DNA of 64,000 nt from Nocardia anaemiae NBRC 100462 (GCF_001612725.1 NZ_BDAZ01000018.1:1-64000); one strand, 5' to 3'; counted from the stretch's first letter, positions 1-8,250 are shown. Notes: generated by a model from the sequence alone, not told the origin. Numbers and translations: made by a program.

Positions 1-494
1 AGCCCCGCCGCGACCGCCGCGGCGGAACCGCCGCTGGAGCCGCCGGTCGAGCGGGTCCGATCCCATGGATTGCGGGTCAGTCCGTAGGTGGTGGACTCGG
101 TGTAGGGCCACTGCCCGAATTCCGGCATGGTGGTCTTGCCGACGATGACCGCACCCGCCGCCCGCAGCCGCCGCACCACCTCGGCATCGGCGACCGCCGG
201 GGTGATATTGGCGCGGGTGCCGAAGGTGGTCGGCACGCCCGCGACGTCGATTTCGTCCTTCACCGCGATCGGGATGCCGTGCAGCGGTCCGCGCTCGGCG
301 AGGTCCAGTTGATCCCGCTCGATGGCTTCGGCGATGGCCTTTTCGTGCAGGACGCGGGTGAAGGCATTGAGCTCGCCCGCCTGGTCGATCCCGTCGAGGG
401 TCGCCTCGATCAGTTCGCGGGCGGTCAGCACTCCTTGATCCAGCAGCTGCCGCTGCTCCCACACACCCGCGGACACCACCTCGCGAAGATCCAT
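1..494 (-). CDS. Amidase-signature family hydrolase, N-terminal part (3' end outside window)
   Basis: The gene runs off the left edge, leaving about 164 N-terminal residues of an amidase-signature enzyme (hydrolysis of amide or carbamate C-N bonds in the cytoplasm). The Ser-cisSer-Lys triad family is recognised from Lys79 in the motif GIPIAVKDE and from the Gly/Ser-rich stretch STGGSSGGSAAAVAAG near residues 149-164, which contains the cis-Ser (about S154). The nucleophilic Ser, expected about 24 residues further on, is beyond the edge. The ATG at 494 is preceded by a good Shine-Dalgarno (GGGAGGAG). The substrate cannot be told from this part: aliphatic or aryl amides, 6-aminohexanoate oligomers or allophanate are all possible. 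It lies downstream of rbsD on the same strand, but about 180 bases with AT-rich palindromes separate them, so it probably has its own promoter. Confidence 0.85.
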   Translation of the reverse strand, partial: MDLREVVSAGVWEQRQLLDQGVLTARELIEATLDGIDQAGELNAFTRVLHEKAIAEAIERDQLDLAERGPLHGIPIAVKDEIDVAGVPTTFGTRANITPAVADAEVVRRLRAAGAVIVGKTTMPEFGQWPYTESTTYGLTRNPWDRTRSTGGSSGGSAAAVAAG

Positions 495-645
495 CTCTAC
501 CGCTCCTCCCGACCCACATGGCAGCGAGTTGCGAGCCGTCGCAAAGTGGCCTGACCTGTGGAATCAGTCATTGATCCAAGCATCCGACAGTAATTAGTCA
601 ACTGACCATTCCGCAATCGATACGGACCGCGTGTGCGCTGAGTTC

Positions 646-666
646 AATATTGCAGGTAACAATATT
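646..666. promoter_or_regulatory. AT-rich palindrome upstream of the amidase gene
   Basis: In the 180-base gap between rbsD and the amidase gene, AATATTG (646-652) and CAATATT (660-666) form a perfect 7-bp inverted repeat around a 7-base spacer. A second small dyad, GTCA-ac-TGAC, lies at 597-606 and resembles operators of GntR/FadR-type repressors. Both are in the amidase promoter region. The AT-rich stem is unlike a GC-rich terminator, so an operator is the better guess. No matching regulator gene lies next to it. Confidence 0.35.
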
Positions 667-674
667 TCCGAACG

Positions 675-1064
675 CTACAGCCAGGGCACCCCGGCGCGCA
701 GCAACACGTTGGCATACGGCCGAGCCTCACCGGTGCGCACCACGAACCGGCAGGCTCCGATGCGCTGTTTGAAGTCGTCGTGGTCGATCAATTCGGCGTT
801 CAGGCGGTTGCTCAGCAGGGCGGCCGCTTCCGGATTCTGGTCCGCGACGTCGCGGCTGCCCCAGGCCGCTTCGACGGTGACCTCGTCGAGGATCAGGTCG
901 AGGATGGGCTCGAAGCGGGGAAATCCGTAGCTGATGCCCAGGTCGATGACCGGCACGCCGACGGGTGTCGGCAGGCCGGAGTCGCTGACCGCGAAGAGGT
1001 CGGTATGGCGCAGCGCGGTGAGCGCGGCGAGCAATTCGGCGTGAATGAGTCCGCTGGTGCGCAA
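675..1064 (-). CDS. rbsD: D-ribose pyranase RbsD
   Basis: 129 residues, normal length for RbsD/FucU proteins, which interconvert the pyranose and furanose forms of ribose so that ribokinase receives its substrate. The N-terminal motif ALRHTDLFAVSDSGLP places His20 and Asp28 exactly where the catalytic residues of E. coli RbsD lie. The C-terminal RTGEARPYANVLLRAGV matches the family's conserved end. The start is a TTG at 1064, chosen because it has a good Shine-Dalgarno (AGAAGGA) 8 bases upstream and gives the canonical N-terminus. It is the last gene of the ribose operon, 26 bases after rbsK. Confidence 0.93.
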   Translation of the reverse strand: MRTSGLIHAELLAALTALRHTDLFAVSDSGLPTPVGVPVIDLGISYGFPRFEPILDLILDEVTVEAAWGSRDVADQNPEAAALLSNRLNAELIDHDDFKQRIGACRFVVRTGEARPYANVLLRAGVPWL

Positions 1065-1090
1065 GGTTCGATTCCTTCTGGAAGAGGGGG

Positions 1091-2035
1091 TCAGACCAGC
1101 GGCCGGGCCGCGGGGACTGCCGCGAGCGCGGAGACGATCTGATTCCCGGTGGGGTAGGAGGCGTGGGTGCCCGGTGTCTGGACGGCGAGCGCACCGGCCG
1201 CGGTGGCGTATGCCACGGCGCCGCCGAGCGGCATACCGTCGGCGAGTGCGGTGGCCAGCGCACCGACGAAGGCATCGCCCGCGCCGGTGGAATCCACCGA
1301 ATCCACTTGTGGCGCAGCCTGATATCCGCCAGCGACCGGCGCGGGCACATCGCAGCGGTGCGCCCAGACCGACCCGGCGGCCCCCAAGGTGGCGACGACG
1401 GACTGCACCCCGCGCAGGCAGAGCGAACGGGCCAGATGGAACGCCTGCTCGGGCGTCCGCGCGGTGGTTCCCGTCAATGCCGACAGCTCGGATTCGTTGA
1501 CGATCAGCGGGTGGCAGCGGCGCAGCAGCTCATCCGGCAGCGCCGTCGCCGGAGCGGCATTGAGGACGAACCGGCGCGCCCGCCGCGCGGCCCATTCGAC
1601 CACGTTCGGCGGCACTTCCAACTGTGCGACAACGACTTCCGCCGACCGTAGCAAGTCGGCCTCGGTCATGGTGTCGAGTTCGGATTCGGCTTCCCAGCGG
1701 AAGTTGGCGCCGGGATCGACCACGATCTGGTTCTCGCCGTCGGCGACGGTGATATAGGCGGTGCCGGTCCGAGCATCCCGCACCTCCCGCAGCGCGGTGA
1801 GCTCGACGCCACACTCGCGCAACGATTTTCGCAATCCGGGATCGGCGTCACGGCCGATTCTGCCGATGAATTCGACCCGGCCGCCCGCTCGGGCCGCCGC
1901 CACCGCCTGGTTGGAACCCTTGCCGCCCAGATTGGTTCGCGAACGCAGTGCCAGCACGGTCTCGCCGGGCCGTGGCAGCTGCCGCACCTCGCAGACGATG
2001 TCCTGGTTGACCGAGCCGAGGACGACAACCGTCAC
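1091..2035 (-). CDS. rbsK: Ribokinase RbsK
   Basis: 314-residue PfkB-family sugar kinase that phosphorylates ribose to ribose 5-phosphate with ATP. The N-terminal LGSVNQDIV motif, the NLGGKGSNQAVAAARAG motif (about residues 35-51) and the C-terminal DSTGAGDAFVGALA motif with the catalytic Asp and anion hole are all present and typical of ribokinases. The start is GTG at 2035; its first bases overlap the TGA of the upstream ATPase gene (GTGA, 4 bases), so the two are translationally coupled. The frame stays open upstream of this GTG, but that extension is only the antisense-like frame of the ATPase gene. Position in the operon and the following rbsD support ribose rather than another sugar as substrate. 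Confidence 0.93.
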   Translation of the reverse strand: MTVVVLGSVNQDIVCEVRQLPRPGETVLALRSRTNLGGKGSNQAVAAARAGGRVEFIGRIGRDADPGLRKSLRECGVELTALREVRDARTGTAYITVADGENQIVVDPGANFRWEAESELDTMTEADLLRSAEVVVAQLEVPPNVVEWAARRARRFVLNAAPATALPDELLRRCHPLIVNESELSALTGTTARTPEQAFHLARSLCLRGVQSVVATLGAAGSVWAHRCDVPAPVAGGYQAAPQVDSVDSTGAGDAFVGALATALADGMPLGGAVAYATAAGALAVQTPGTHASYPTGNQIVSALAAVPAARPLV

Positions 2036-2802
2036 GACTCGGCTCCGTTCGCGGTGAGCTCCAGATTGCCGGGTGCGGCACCGGTTATGAGTGCGACCAG
2101 CCGGTCGCCGTCCACCTCGTTGATCCGATGTGCCGCAACGGATCTGCCGCGTCGCAGCACCACCACGTTGTCGCAGATCCGCATGACCTGTGCCAGATCG
2201 TGGCTGATGATCAATACGGTGATCCCACGCTCGCGCAGACCGCGCACCAGCTTCTCCACCGCGGCGGTCTCCCGCACACCGAGCGCGGCGGTCGGCTCGT
2301 CCATGATCACCATGGATTTGCCCCAGGCCACCGCGCGGGCGATGGCGATGCTCTGGCGTTGACCGCCGCTCATCCGGCGCACGGTGGTGCGCACCGAGGG
2401 CACGTCGACATCCAGATCGCGCAGGATCTCGCCGCTGCGGGCGATCATCGCCCTGCGGTTGACGATGCCGAGCGGATACACCAACTCGCGATTGAGAAAT
2501 AGGTTCTGCCACACGGCCAGATCATCGATGAGGGCGAGATCTTGATACACGGTCTCGATGCCCATCTTGCGCGCGTCCTCCGGCGAGCGCAGGCGTACCG
2601 GTTCGCCCTTGAACAGGATCTGCCCGGTATCGGGTGTCTGCACGCCGGTCAGGCAGCGCACCAATGTCGACTTGCCCGCGCCGTTGTCGCCGACCAGCGC
2701 GGTGACCTCGCCCTCCGGAATCGTCAGCGAGACTCCGGCCAGCGCGCGTACCGAGTCGAAGGACTTGGTGAGCTCGCGCGCCTCCAACAGTGGAATCGTC
2801 AT
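2032..2802 (-). CDS. Sugar ABC transporter ATP-binding protein (single-domain, ribose type)
   Basis: 256-residue ATPase that powers sugar uptake with the adjacent permease and binding protein. Visible motifs in order: Walker A GDNGAGKST (38-46), Q-loop Gln87, signature MSGGQRQ (144-150), Walker B MVIMDEP (164-170) and the H-loop ISHD near residue 200. Enteric RbsA carries two ATPase domains (about 500 residues). This protein has one and resembles the FrcA-type half-size ATPases of sugar transporters, so the working complex needs two copies. ATG at 2802 starts 8 bases after the permease stop, with only a weak ribosome site. Its TGA overlaps the GTG of rbsK. Confidence 0.92.
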   Translation of the reverse strand: MTIPLLEARELTKSFDSVRALAGVSLTIPEGEVTALVGDNGAGKSTLVRCLTGVQTPDTGQILFKGEPVRLRSPEDARKMGIETVYQDLALIDDLAVWQNLFLNRELVYPLGIVNRRAMIARSGEILRDLDVDVPSVRTTVRRMSGGQRQSIAIARAVAWGKSMVIMDEPTAALGVRETAAVEKLVRGLRERGITVLIISHDLAQVMRICDNVVVLRRGRSVAAHRINEVDGDRLVALITGAAPGNLELTANGAES

Positions 2803-2810
2803 GTCTTGGC

Positions 2811-3779
2811 CTACTTTCGGAAGCGGGCGATCCCGGCGGCCAGCAGCAGCACCGCGCCGACGGCGACCGGCTGGTAGTACTGCGAGATGCCGAGAATGGT
2901 GAACCCGTTGATCAGCGAGGTGAACAGCACCGCACCACAGACGGTGCCGAGCACCGACGCCTTGCCGCCGGACAGTGACGAACCGCCGAGCACCACCGCG
3001 GCGATCGAACTCAGCAGGTAGGTGGTCTGCAGCGACGGATCCGCGCCGCCGTTGCGGGCGACCAGCATGACACCGGCTATGCCGCACAGCAATCCGGACA
3101 TGGCGTAGGCGAACAGCCGGATCTTGTTCACCGAAATACCGGTGTCGCGCGCGGCCTCGAGTCGTCCGCCGGTGGCGAGCAGATGTGTGCCGATCCGGGT
3201 GCGGAAGATGATGCCGGCCACGACCAGTGCGGCGACCAATGCCAGCAACCAGAACCAGCGCACCGGGCCGATGCCATCGAGAGCGAGCTGTTGCAGGAAG
3301 CGGGAACTCACGGCCTCGGTATTGCCGTGCGTCAGCAGCAGGGTGATGCCGTTGAGCACGCTCAGCATGCCGAGCGTGACGACGAAATCGGTCATATGCA
3401 GTCGACCGACCAGCACACCGTTGACGACGCCGACCGCCAGTCCACTCAGTATCGCCGCTCCGATGGCGACCGCCATCGGGTAGCCGTGGCTGGCCAGATA
3501 ACCGAGAACGGCTGCCGCCCATGGCAAATTGGCGCCGACCGACAGATCGATGCCGCCGACGGTGATAGCGAACTGCTGGCCGAGCGCGAGCACGGTGAGG
3601 ATGGTCGAGGCGACCAGCAGATCGCCGATATTGTCCGCCGTCAGGAAGTTCGGGGTGGCGATGAAGAACGCCACCCACAGCACGACCAGGGCGAGCGGTG
3701 CCGCGAATTCGGCGACCTTGGCGAGGATCTCCGTACGCCCCTCACGCGCGCGGAGTCCTTCGGTTGCCTCTGCGGTCAC
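2811..3779 (-). CDS. Sugar ABC transporter permease (RbsC-like)
   Basis: 322-residue membrane protein of the BPD_transp_2 family with about 8-10 hydrophobic segments. The family motif GQQFAITVGGIDLSVGA (about residues 67-83) and the loop AARDTGISVNKIRLFAYAMSG, the EAA-like coupling region that contacts the ATPase, are present, as is the C-terminal VLGGSSLSGGKASVLGT. It forms the channel for ribose import across the cytoplasmic membrane. The GTG start at 3779 overlaps the TGA of the binding-protein gene by 4 bases (GTGA), which indicates coupled translation. The order binding protein, permease, ATPase, kinase, pyranase is a complete uptake-and-activation unit. Confidence 0.92.
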   Translation of the reverse strand: MTAEATEGLRAREGRTEILAKVAEFAAPLALVVLWVAFFIATPNFLTADNIGDLLVASTILTVLALGQQFAITVGGIDLSVGANLPWAAAVLGYLASHGYPMAVAIGAAILSGLAVGVVNGVLVGRLHMTDFVVTLGMLSVLNGITLLLTHGNTEAVSSRFLQQLALDGIGPVRWFWLLALVAALVVAGIIFRTRIGTHLLATGGRLEAARDTGISVNKIRLFAYAMSGLLCGIAGVMLVARNGGADPSLQTTYLLSSIAAVVLGGSSLSGGKASVLGTVCGAVLFTSLINGFTILGISQYYQPVAVGAVLLLAAGIARFRK

Positions 3780-4795
3780 TTGTTCAACAGCCCTTCCACC
3801 GGGTTGGCGAAGGCGACGATCGGACGCGGGAACGCCGCGATCTGCTGGTCGACATTGTCCTTGCCGATGAAGGCGATGGGGGAGACCACGCGCTCGGGCA
3901 GCTTTTTGCCCTGGTGCTGGGCCAGGCAGCTCTGCACCGCGAGTTGTCCTTCGGCATACGGGTATTGGGTGACCGTGCCGGTCAGGGTGCCCGCCTTGAC
4001 GGCGTCGAGTGCGGCCTGGATGCCGTCGACGGAGATCACCTTGACCTGACCGGTTCGGCCCGCGTTCTTGATCGCTTGCGCCGCGCCGAGGCCCATGGTG
4101 TCGTTGGCGGCGAAGATGCCGGTGATATCCGGATGCGCCTTCAGGATCGCCTCGGTGACCTGCAGGCCCTTGTCCTGTTCATAGTCGGCGGGCGCCTTCT
4201 GCACGATCTCCAGCTTGCCCGCGACGGCATCGGTGAAGCCCTGGTCGCGGTTGATGCCGTTCTGCTCGCCCGCGATGCCCTGCAGGATGGCCACCTTGCC
4301 GGTGCCGCCCAGCGCCTCGAGCATCTTCTGCCCGGCAGTGCGGCCCGCATCGAGATTGTCCGAACCGATGAAGCTGGCATACGACACCCCGGCCTGCTGA
4401 GAAGCCTTCGCATCGATCTGGGTGTCGAGGTTGAGGATCGGGATGTTCTTGCGCGCAACCGGCGTCAGCGGGGTGATCACATTCGTGGCATTGACCGGCA
4501 CTACGCCGAAGCAGTCGTAGCCCTGCGCGGCCAGGGTGGAGATCTGGGCGTTCTCCCCGTCGGCGTCGGTCTCGGACTGCCCTGCCTGCACCGTGACCTT
4601 CACCCCGAGTTTCTGCCCCTCCGCGAGGGCGCCGTCGCGCAAGGCCGCCCAGTAGGGGTTGGTGAAGTTGCGGGTGACGATCGCGATCTTGAAATCGCCG
4701 TCGCTCCCGTCCTGTCCACCGCGACCGCAGGCAGCGGCGGCAAGCGCGCCGATGAGGACAAGCGGCGCCATTGCACGCCTGAATCGAGCATTCAT
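3776..4795 (-). CDS. Ribose-type sugar-binding lipoprotein (Peripla_BP_4)
   Basis: 339-residue substrate-binding protein of a sugar ABC importer. A lipoprotein signal is clear: short basic N-terminus, hydrophobic core and lipobox LAAAAC with Cys23 as the expected lipidation site. The mature part has family landmarks of ribose-binding proteins: FTNPYWAALRDGALAEG at the start of lobe one, IFAANDTMGLGAAQAIKNAG and VDGIQAALDAVKAG in lobe two. It captures the sugar outside the membrane and hands it to the permease. It is the first gene of the operon; its ATG at 4795 lies about 29 bases from a large palindrome that the divergent LacI-type protein probably binds. Confidence 0.92.
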   Translation of the reverse strand: MNARFRRAMAPLVLIGALAAAACGRGGQDGSDGDFKIAIVTRNFTNPYWAALRDGALAEGQKLGVKVTVQAGQSETDADGENAQISTLAAQGYDCFGVVPVNATNVITPLTPVARKNIPILNLDTQIDAKASQQAGVSYASFIGSDNLDAGRTAGQKMLEALGGTGKVAILQGIAGEQNGINRDQGFTDAVAGKLEIVQKAPADYEQDKGLQVTEAILKAHPDITGIFAANDTMGLGAAQAIKNAGRTGQVKVISVDGIQAALDAVKAGTLTGTVTQYPYAEGQLAVQSCLAQHQGKKLPERVVSPIAFIGKDNVDQQIAAFPRPIVAFANPVEGLLNK

Positions 4796-4823
4796 CGTGA
4801 GTTCGACCTATCCATCTCAGGTG

Positions 4824-4851
4824 TCAACTCGTGTTGATCAACGCGAGTTGA
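4824..4851. promoter_or_regulatory. 28-bp near-perfect palindrome, probable LacI-family operator of the ribose operon
   Basis: The arms TCAACTCG (4824-4831) and CGAGTTGA (4844-4851) flank the inner core GTTGATCAAC; 13 of 14 base pairs of the dyad match. It sits between the divergent binding-protein gene (ATG 4795) and the LacI-family gene (ATG 4937). That is the usual position for an operator controlling both. Binding by the neighbouring regulator is inferred from position and symmetry only. Confidence 0.7.
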
Positions 4852-4860
4852 TGAGTAGTG

Positions 4861-4876
4861 TGTGACCCGAGTCACC
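4861..4876. promoter_or_regulatory. Possible CRP/GlxR-type site
   Basis: TGTGA (4861-4865), six bases, then TCACC (4872-4876) match the actinobacterial CRP/GlxR consensus TGTGA-N6-TCACA at 9 of 10 positions. It lies 10 bases from the ribose operator and upstream of the lacI-type gene. Carbon-catabolite input to ribose use would make sense, but one mismatch and the lack of binding data keep this tentative. Confidence 0.4.
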
Positions 4877-4936
4877 GGCTGTCAAGTACTTGTGCGCAGT
4901 GCTTGGATGGACGGTCGGAGCAAGGAGAGATTTCCG

Positions 4937-5941
4937 ATGGCAGTCACACGAGCCGACGTCGCGCGGCTGGCCGGTACGTCACCGGCACTAGTGAGCTATG
5001 TGCTCAATGGCGGACCGCGGCAGGTCGCACCCGCGACCAAGGCCCGGATCGAGGCCGCCATCGCCGAACTCGGCTACCGGCCCAATATGTCCGCGCGCAG
5101 CCTCCGTATGAATCGCGGACATGCGCTGGGCATGGTGATTCCCGACGGCGCGAACCCGTTCTTCGCCGAGTTGTCCGCCGTGATCGAGGCGGCCGCCTTC
5201 GCGCGGGGGTATCCGCTGTTCGTTGGCAATGCCGCCGGTGACCCGGAACGCGAACGCGCCTACGTGCGCACCTTTATCGATCGCAGAGTCGAAGGGCTGC
5301 TTGCGATTTCGTCGTCCTGGGAAACCGGCATCGCGGACGCCTGCGAGGAGGCGGGCATGGTGCTTGTTGCGCTGGACCGCGTCATCGATCCGGCGCGATG
5401 CGCACACGTCATGTGTGATTCGGTCGCGGGCGCGGAGCAGGCCGTCGCCCATCTCATCGAACACGGACACCGCGAAATCGCCTGCCTGAGCGGCCCGCAC
5501 GTGTCTACCGCCGAGGACCGCGTGCAGGGCTACCGAAATGCCTTGGTCGCCGCCGGACTTGCCGAAGGACGCATAGTGCGAACGGATTTCGGCGGCGCGG
5601 CGGGCTACCGTGCACTGGCCGACCTCATGGCCGACTCACGCCGCCCCACAGCCATTTTCGTGACCAGCGATCTGCAGGCAATGGGTATGCTGCGCGCCGC
5701 CTACGACGCCGGGCTGCGGGTACCCGACGACCTCGCGGTGGTCGCCTTCGACGGAATCGAATACTCCCGCTACACCCGCCCGGGTCTGACCACCATGGTC
5801 CAGCCCACCCGCCTCATGGGCGAGACCGCGATCGATCTACTACTGCAACAGCTCGACGACCACTCGCCTCGGCCCGGAGTGGTGAATCTCGAAGCGGTAC
5901 TGCACACCAGAGGTTCGTGCGGCTGCCCCGACGAGTTCTGA
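4937..5941 (+). CDS. LacI-family transcriptional regulator of the ribose operon
   Basis: 334 residues: an N-terminal LacI helix-turn-helix (TRADVARLAGTSPALVSYVLNG, residues 4-25) followed by the hinge RPNMSARSLRM and a periplasmic-binding-protein-like sensor domain with GMVIPDGANPFFAEL and VTSDLQAMGMLRAAYDAG. It should repress the divergent ribose operon and release DNA on binding ribose or a phosphorylated derivative; the effector is inferred from the neighbours. The ATG at 4937 was chosen over longer openings because AAGGAGAG lies just upstream and the helix-turn-helix then begins at the usual residue. The C-terminus has Cys-Gly-Cys (CGCP), of unknown meaning. Confidence 0.9.
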   Translation: MAVTRADVARLAGTSPALVSYVLNGGPRQVAPATKARIEAAIAELGYRPNMSARSLRMNRGHALGMVIPDGANPFFAELSAVIEAAAFARGYPLFVGNAAGDPERERAYVRTFIDRRVEGLLAISSSWETGIADACEEAGMVLVALDRVIDPARCAHVMCDSVAGAEQAVAHLIEHGHREIACLSGPHVSTAEDRVQGYRNALVAAGLAEGRIVRTDFGGAAGYRALADLMADSRRPTAIFVTSDLQAMGMLRAAYDAGLRVPDDLAVVAFDGIEYSRYTRPGLTTMVQPTRLMGETAIDLLLQQLDDHSPRPGVVNLEAVLHTRGSCGCPDEF

Positions 5942-5957
5942 ACGGCTGGTAGCAAGA

Positions 5958-5986
5958 CCCCCGACGGCCGCGAGGGCAGTCGGGGG
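5958..5986. terminator. Bidirectional terminator hairpin
   Basis: CCCCCGAC (5958-5965) and GTCGGGGG (5979-5986) form a perfect 8-bp stem in the 54-base gap between two convergent genes. The stem is GC-rich without a clear U tract, as is common in high-GC actinobacteria. Confidence 0.65.
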
Positions 5987-5995
5987 CGAGGCTCG

Positions 5996-6400
5996 TTATC
6001 CGCAGTGCACTCCGAATTCTTCCCAGAGGTCGTCCTTGATGCGGCCGCCCCAGTCGATGCACTTGCCTTCGGCTTCGACCTTCGCGTACGCGTAGTCGGT
6101 GAAGGTGCGGTCGTCGTTTATGACCACCTGGGAGTGGTCCTTGGACTGTCGCACGGCGGCGCCCATCGAGATCGGCTCGCCCGGCTTGTCTCGCACGGTG
6201 ACCACGCAGTTGGTCCGACCGTCGTATGTGAGAAAGACTGTGCCGCCCTTCAACTCGTGTGAGTCGATCACCTTGAAGCCTTCACCGCACTGGCCGTCAT
6301 AGGTTGCCGCGGATGCAGTGGCCGGGAGGAATACGGCCATCCCGGCGGTGATCCCGATTGCGGCCGCAACCACGGCGATCGGCTTTTTGGCATTGAACAA
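5996..6400 (-). CDS. Small secreted protein similar to spore-associated protein A
   Basis: 134 residues from the TTG at 6400. A Sec signal peptide (AKKPIAV basic start, hydrophobic core, cleavage expected after ATASA near residue 31) is followed by a mature domain of about 100 residues with four cysteines. The pattern YDGQCGEGFKVIDS, TNCVVTVRDKPG and the end GKCIDWGG...FGVHCG match, from memory, the SapA (spore-associated protein A) family of Streptomyces, whose molecular function is not known. The TTG start has GAAAGGG 8 bases upstream. An in-frame ATG at 6430 would add ten residues but has no ribosome site. It is convergent with the lacI-type gene across a terminator and monocistronic. Confidence 0.8.
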   Translation of the reverse strand: MFNAKKPIAVVAAAIGITAGMAVFLPATASAATYDGQCGEGFKVIDSHELKGGTVFLTYDGRTNCVVTVRDKPGEPISMGAAVRQSKDHSQVVINDDRTFTDYAYAKVEAEGKCIDWGGRIKDDLWEEFGVHCG

Positions 6401-6562
6401 GGTCGAACCCTTTCGTCTTTCCTGTGACATCCAGCGTTCGACTTGTTACCCGGCTCGCTCGGCACCCAAACTCGCGCTACTGCTACGCCGAACCCAGGGC
6501 GGCGGTTGATGACTGGGTATTTGCGGCCTCCCGAAGGCCGACCCTGGCCGCACCCGTAGTCG

Positions 6563-8158
6563 TCAGATCGCGGTGCCGAGGTCCTGGGTGACCAGGTGGT
6601 CCAGTGCTCGCTCGGCGACGGCGGCGATCGTCATCGACGGGTTGCAGGCCGCGGCATTGCCCGGCAGGAGCGCGCCGTCGACGACATAGAGCCCGCGCTG
6701 ACCAAGGACCCGGCCATCGAGATCGCAGACCGATCCCATGCTCGCGCCGCCGAGGGCATGCCAGGTGGACGGGAACAGTGCGTTGGTGTCGATCAAAGCG
6801 CTTGTCGGACCGGCAATTCGGCGCACGGTCGGATCAATGTGATTGTTCTGGATACTCGCGTCGCCGTTCTTCGGCCACTGCAGGATCGCGTCGTCGGTCG
6901 CCGAATCGTAGACGAACCGGCCGCGGTCCGCACTCACGCCGTATCCGACCAGCATGGTGCTCTTGGGATCCAGCTGCATCGGCGGTATCGAGGCCTGGAT
7001 GACGGTGAATGCGGCCTGTGGATCGTCCCAGTTCTTACTGCCGTAGACCACGGGACCGCCCTGTGCCGCACCGAAATCGGCGATGCGGTCGGTCCAGACG
7101 TAGATCCGGTCGGCATTGGTGCCCCACTGCTGGCCCAGCCCATCGGGCAGGTCCGCAATCTTGCCCTTCGCGCCCGCCCGCACCAGCAGCTTGGTGGTAT
7201 TCAGACTGCCCGCCGACAGCACAAGGGCATTGGCCGTGATGATCTTGTTCTCCAGAACATTGCCGGAGGTGTCGAGCCGATCGACATACACGACCCAGCG
7301 GCCGTCGGCGCCGCGTTCGACATCGGTGACCTGGTGCAGCGTCTGCACCTCGACCCGTCCGGTCGCCTCGGCCGCGGCGATATAGGTGACGTCGACCGAA
7401 TGTTTGCCGCCGTTGTTCACGCCCATCGCGCCGTCGCCGTTGGTGTACGACGGTTTCATTTCGCCCCGTAGCTCGGCGAGCGCGTAGTTCCAGTCGATCG
7501 GCATGGGAATCTTCGACAGCGGCAGTCCGGCCTGGCGCACATGGTCACCGAATACGCGTGCGGCCGTGTAGTTCCGGTCCGCGATCAACTCGTCGGGCGC
7601 CACCGCGAGGCCGAGCATGCGGGCGACTCTCGGATAGTGCACTCGATCCATGGTCGCCCAGTCGAGTTCTTCGGGCAGATTCGCCTCGAATACCGGCTGT
7701 GTCGGCTGAAGTGACATGCCCTGGTAGATGAGCGAGCCGCCACCGAGACCCGCGGCGCACAGGGCGGTCATATTCGTTCCTGGCACCGCCTCGACCAAGC
7801 CGGTATAAGGCTCGAAAGGCAGTGGTGTACCGAACAGTGTCGGGCTGGACCGGTACCAGAGCACCCGCTTGTCGAGTGCCGAGGCGCGCGGAAAGGTTTC
7901 CGAATTCGGCCCGGTCGGCCAGCGCATCCCGCGTTCGAGCAGCAGCACCGGGACCCCGGCCTGGGCCAGGCGCAGGGCGGTCACCCCACCGCCGAATCCG
8001 GATCCGACCACCACCACCCGGCGTTCCTCGCGGGTGAGCGGGACGCTGTTGACCCGTGCGGCGATACCGTGCGTCGGGTCGGCGGTTCGCGAGCCGAGTA
8101 TGGCGGCGCCTGCCACCGCGGTTGCGGTCAACAGGGTCCGACGGGTGATCGCCGACAT
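6563..8158 (-). CDS. Exported GMC oxidoreductase, cholesterol oxidase-like
   Basis: 531 residues, close in length and order of motifs to class I (non-covalent FAD) cholesterol oxidases. An N-terminal twin-arginine-like signal (TRRTLL, residues 5-10) precedes the FAD-binding motif VVVVGSGFGGG (about 49-58). His467 in WHALGG and Asn506 in NPSMTIAA correspond to the catalytic His447 and Asn485 of the Streptomyces enzyme. The Glu that acts as isomerisation base there (E361, in FAEIAPM) aligns with Ser390 here (QASIPPM), so oxidation without steroid isomerisation, or another sterol or alcohol substrate, is possible. ATG at 8158 is preceded by GAGG. It is divergent from a TetR gene with palindromes in between. 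Confidence 0.87.
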   Translation of the reverse strand: MSAITRRTLLTATAVAGAAILGSRTADPTHGIAARVNSVPLTREERRVVVVGSGFGGGVTALRLAQAGVPVLLLERGMRWPTGPNSETFPRASALDKRVLWYRSSPTLFGTPLPFEPYTGLVEAVPGTNMTALCAAGLGGGSLIYQGMSLQPTQPVFEANLPEELDWATMDRVHYPRVARMLGLAVAPDELIADRNYTAARVFGDHVRQAGLPLSKIPMPIDWNYALAELRGEMKPSYTNGDGAMGVNNGGKHSVDVTYIAAAEATGRVEVQTLHQVTDVERGADGRWVVYVDRLDTSGNVLENKIITANALVLSAGSLNTTKLLVRAGAKGKIADLPDGLGQQWGTNADRIYVWTDRIADFGAAQGGPVVYGSKNWDDPQAAFTVIQASIPPMQLDPKSTMLVGYGVSADRGRFVYDSATDDAILQWPKNGDASIQNNHIDPTVRRIAGPTSALIDTNALFPSTWHALGGASMGSVCDLDGRVLGQRGLYVVDGALLPGNAAACNPSMTIAAVAERALDHLVTQDLGTAI

Positions 8159-8176
8159 GCACGTCCTCACTCACAT

Positions 8177-8223
8177 CCGGACTGCCTTGTCCGGTTTGCT
8201 CGACAGTTTGCTGGAGACTGTCG
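8177..8223. promoter_or_regulatory. Two inverted repeats between the cholesterol-oxidase-like gene and tetR
   Basis: CCGGAC-N6-GTCCGG (8177-8194) and CGACAGT-N9-ACTGTCG (8201-8223) are perfect inverted repeats packed in the 92-base divergent gap. Either or both may be operators for the adjacent TetR-family protein. The first lies closer to the oxidase promoter, the second closer to tetR. Confidence 0.5.
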
Positions 8224-8250
8224 GTGTAGTCAAGCGGTAGCGTTGGGCGG

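Noticed and set aside
2036..2512. N-terminal extension of ribokinase and of the ATPase into neighbouring genes
   Set aside because: The upstream frames are open only because stops are rare; GTGA and short-gap junctions plus family lengths fix the real starts at 2035 and 2802.
3183..4837. Long plus-strand frames opposite the ribose transporter genes
   Set aside because: They mirror well-supported rbs genes on the minus strand and show no protein-family features.
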